From Oscillospiraceae bacterium (GTDB taxonomy: Bacteria > Bacillota > Clostridia > Oscillospirales > Oscillospiraceae): DNA of 64,000 nt. Under the pieces are notes generated by a model, which saw nothing but the letters and a program-made list of their open reading frames with translations, was not told where the DNA came from and searched no databases. Shown here piece after piece: positions 63,543 to 64,000 of this stretch. The stretch covers positions 1 to 64,000 of the forward strand of contig JAFQHV010000041.1 of assembly GCA_017397835.1 (NCBI GenBank), in the 5' to 3' direction. Within the stretch, counting starts at the first letter, position 1. The number at the start of each line of letters is the position of its first letter. The translations under genes and the position numbers were made by a program.

Positions 63543-64000
63543 ATGGCAACTCAACAGGATACCCCCCGCCGCAGCGACGTAGTCCGCTGTGAATACTGCG
63601 GTGAAGACTACTCCATCACCTATCGCAGATGCCCCTTCTGCGACGATATGGCCGGCACCCCCGTTTCCTACCCTTCTTCCAATACCGGAAAGGGCGGCAA
63701 GCGGCAGGTTCCCCCTTCCCGCGGCGGTGCTTCTCCCGCGCCGGTGCGTATCATCGGTTACGCTTTGGGCGTTATCCTGATCGTTGCGGCCATCTACATC
63801 ATTTACACCGTGTTGGCCCCCCTGTTCACACGGGACGACCCGACCGGCTCCCTTTCTTCTGTCCAGTCGTCGGTGTCCGCTTCCCAGTCTCAGCCGGGTG
63901 TCAGCACCTCCGCCCCCGACATCAGTGTTCCCGATCCCGGCATCAGCTCCTCTGCTTCCGGCGTTATCACCCCGGTGGTCAAGACCTCTGCCATCGCTTT
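63543..64000 (+). CDS. Zinc-ribbon membrane protein, cut by the window edge
   Basis: The first 152 codons of a gene that runs off the right edge. It starts with a zinc ribbon (RCEYCGEDY...YRRCPFCDD, two CxxC pairs, residues about 15-36), a basic linker, one membrane helix (about 67-90, IIGYALGVILIVAAIYIIY) and then a Ser-rich extracytoplasmic linker. What follows outside is unknown; wall- or peptidoglycan-binding domains often follow such linkers. ATG follows ACGGAGG. Confidence 0.8.
   Translation, partial: MATQQDTPRRSDVVRCEYCGEDYSITYRRCPFCDDMAGTPVSYPSSNTGKGGKRQVPPSRGGASPAPVRIIGYALGVILIVAAIYIIYTVLAPLFTRDDPTGSLSSVQSSVSASQSQPGVSTSAPDISVPDPGISSSASGVITPVVKTSAIA

Overview
The window looks like a chromosomal segment of a GC-rich, anaerobic, endospore-forming Firmicute, most likely a Clostridia member of the Oscillospiraceae/Ruminococcaceae type. 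This is inferred from gene content; no species is claimed. Pointers are spoIIE, spmA/spmB and a GerS-like lipoprotein beside alr (sporulation); large Alu-type SRP RNA before dnaX; an L10 leader; a perfect CIRCE element before clpB; GatCAB; PyrK/PyrD type 1B; and anaerobic redox genes (flavodiiron protein, Rnf-like proteins, formate-tetrahydrofolate ligase). Third codon positions are strongly G/C, which produces many long antisense shadow frames. Promoters are very regular: many TTGACA/TATAAT-like pairs with a 17-bp spacer.

Layout. 0.3-9.6 kb: ZIP metal transporter, multidomain flavodiiron protein, rplJ-rplL with its leader, cdd, FMN riboswitch-ribU, then rsmI-gatC-gatA-gatB. 9.8-21.1 kb: a division/cell-wall (dcw) cluster mraZ-rsmH-ftsL-PBP-[degenerate MurE homologue]-mraY-ftsW-murG-ftsQ-ftsZ, with no complete Mur ligase in it. 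21.1-30.7 kb: clpB (minus), a TetR regulator divergent from a CDF exporter, a zinc-type ABC uptake operon, a small lipoprotein, and a YgiQ radical SAM protein. 30.7-35.9 kb: a minus-strand pyrimidine operon pyrC-pyrF-pyrK-pyrD followed by a phosphatase-acetyltransferase fusion. 36-41.1 kb: small and exported proteins, then spmA-spmB-nnrD-lipoprotein-alr-mazF (minus). 41.2-48.2 kb: abrB, a duplicated 3' scrap of fhs, fhs under a ZTP riboswitch, spoIIE, a HAD phosphatase and a MATE exporter.

48.3-59.8 kb: tRNA-Tyr and tRNA-Thr (minus), SRP RNA, dnaX-ebfC, a membrane methyltransferase, trmO, gdpP-rplI-dnaB-tilS-hpt, a small DUF1858-like gene, a membrane protein and a Cys-rich DUF1540 protein. 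59.8-63.4 kb: a reduced Rnf operon rnfC-rnfDG(fused)-rnfA. 63.5-64 kb: the start of a zinc-ribbon membrane protein that runs off the window.

Functional themes: envelope synthesis and division; metal homeostasis (ZIP, CDF, Znu); folate/purine one-carbon sensing (ZTP riboswitch-fhs); c-di-AMP turnover (GdpP); and membrane redox chemistry. The points most worth a second look are the MurE-like protein lacking its substrate-binding domain and catalytic motifs, the RnfC/RnfDG/RnfA set without RnfB and RnfE, the duplicated fhs tail, the toxin gene mazF without an antitoxin but with a palindrome upstream, and several overlapping promoter/hairpin arrangements.
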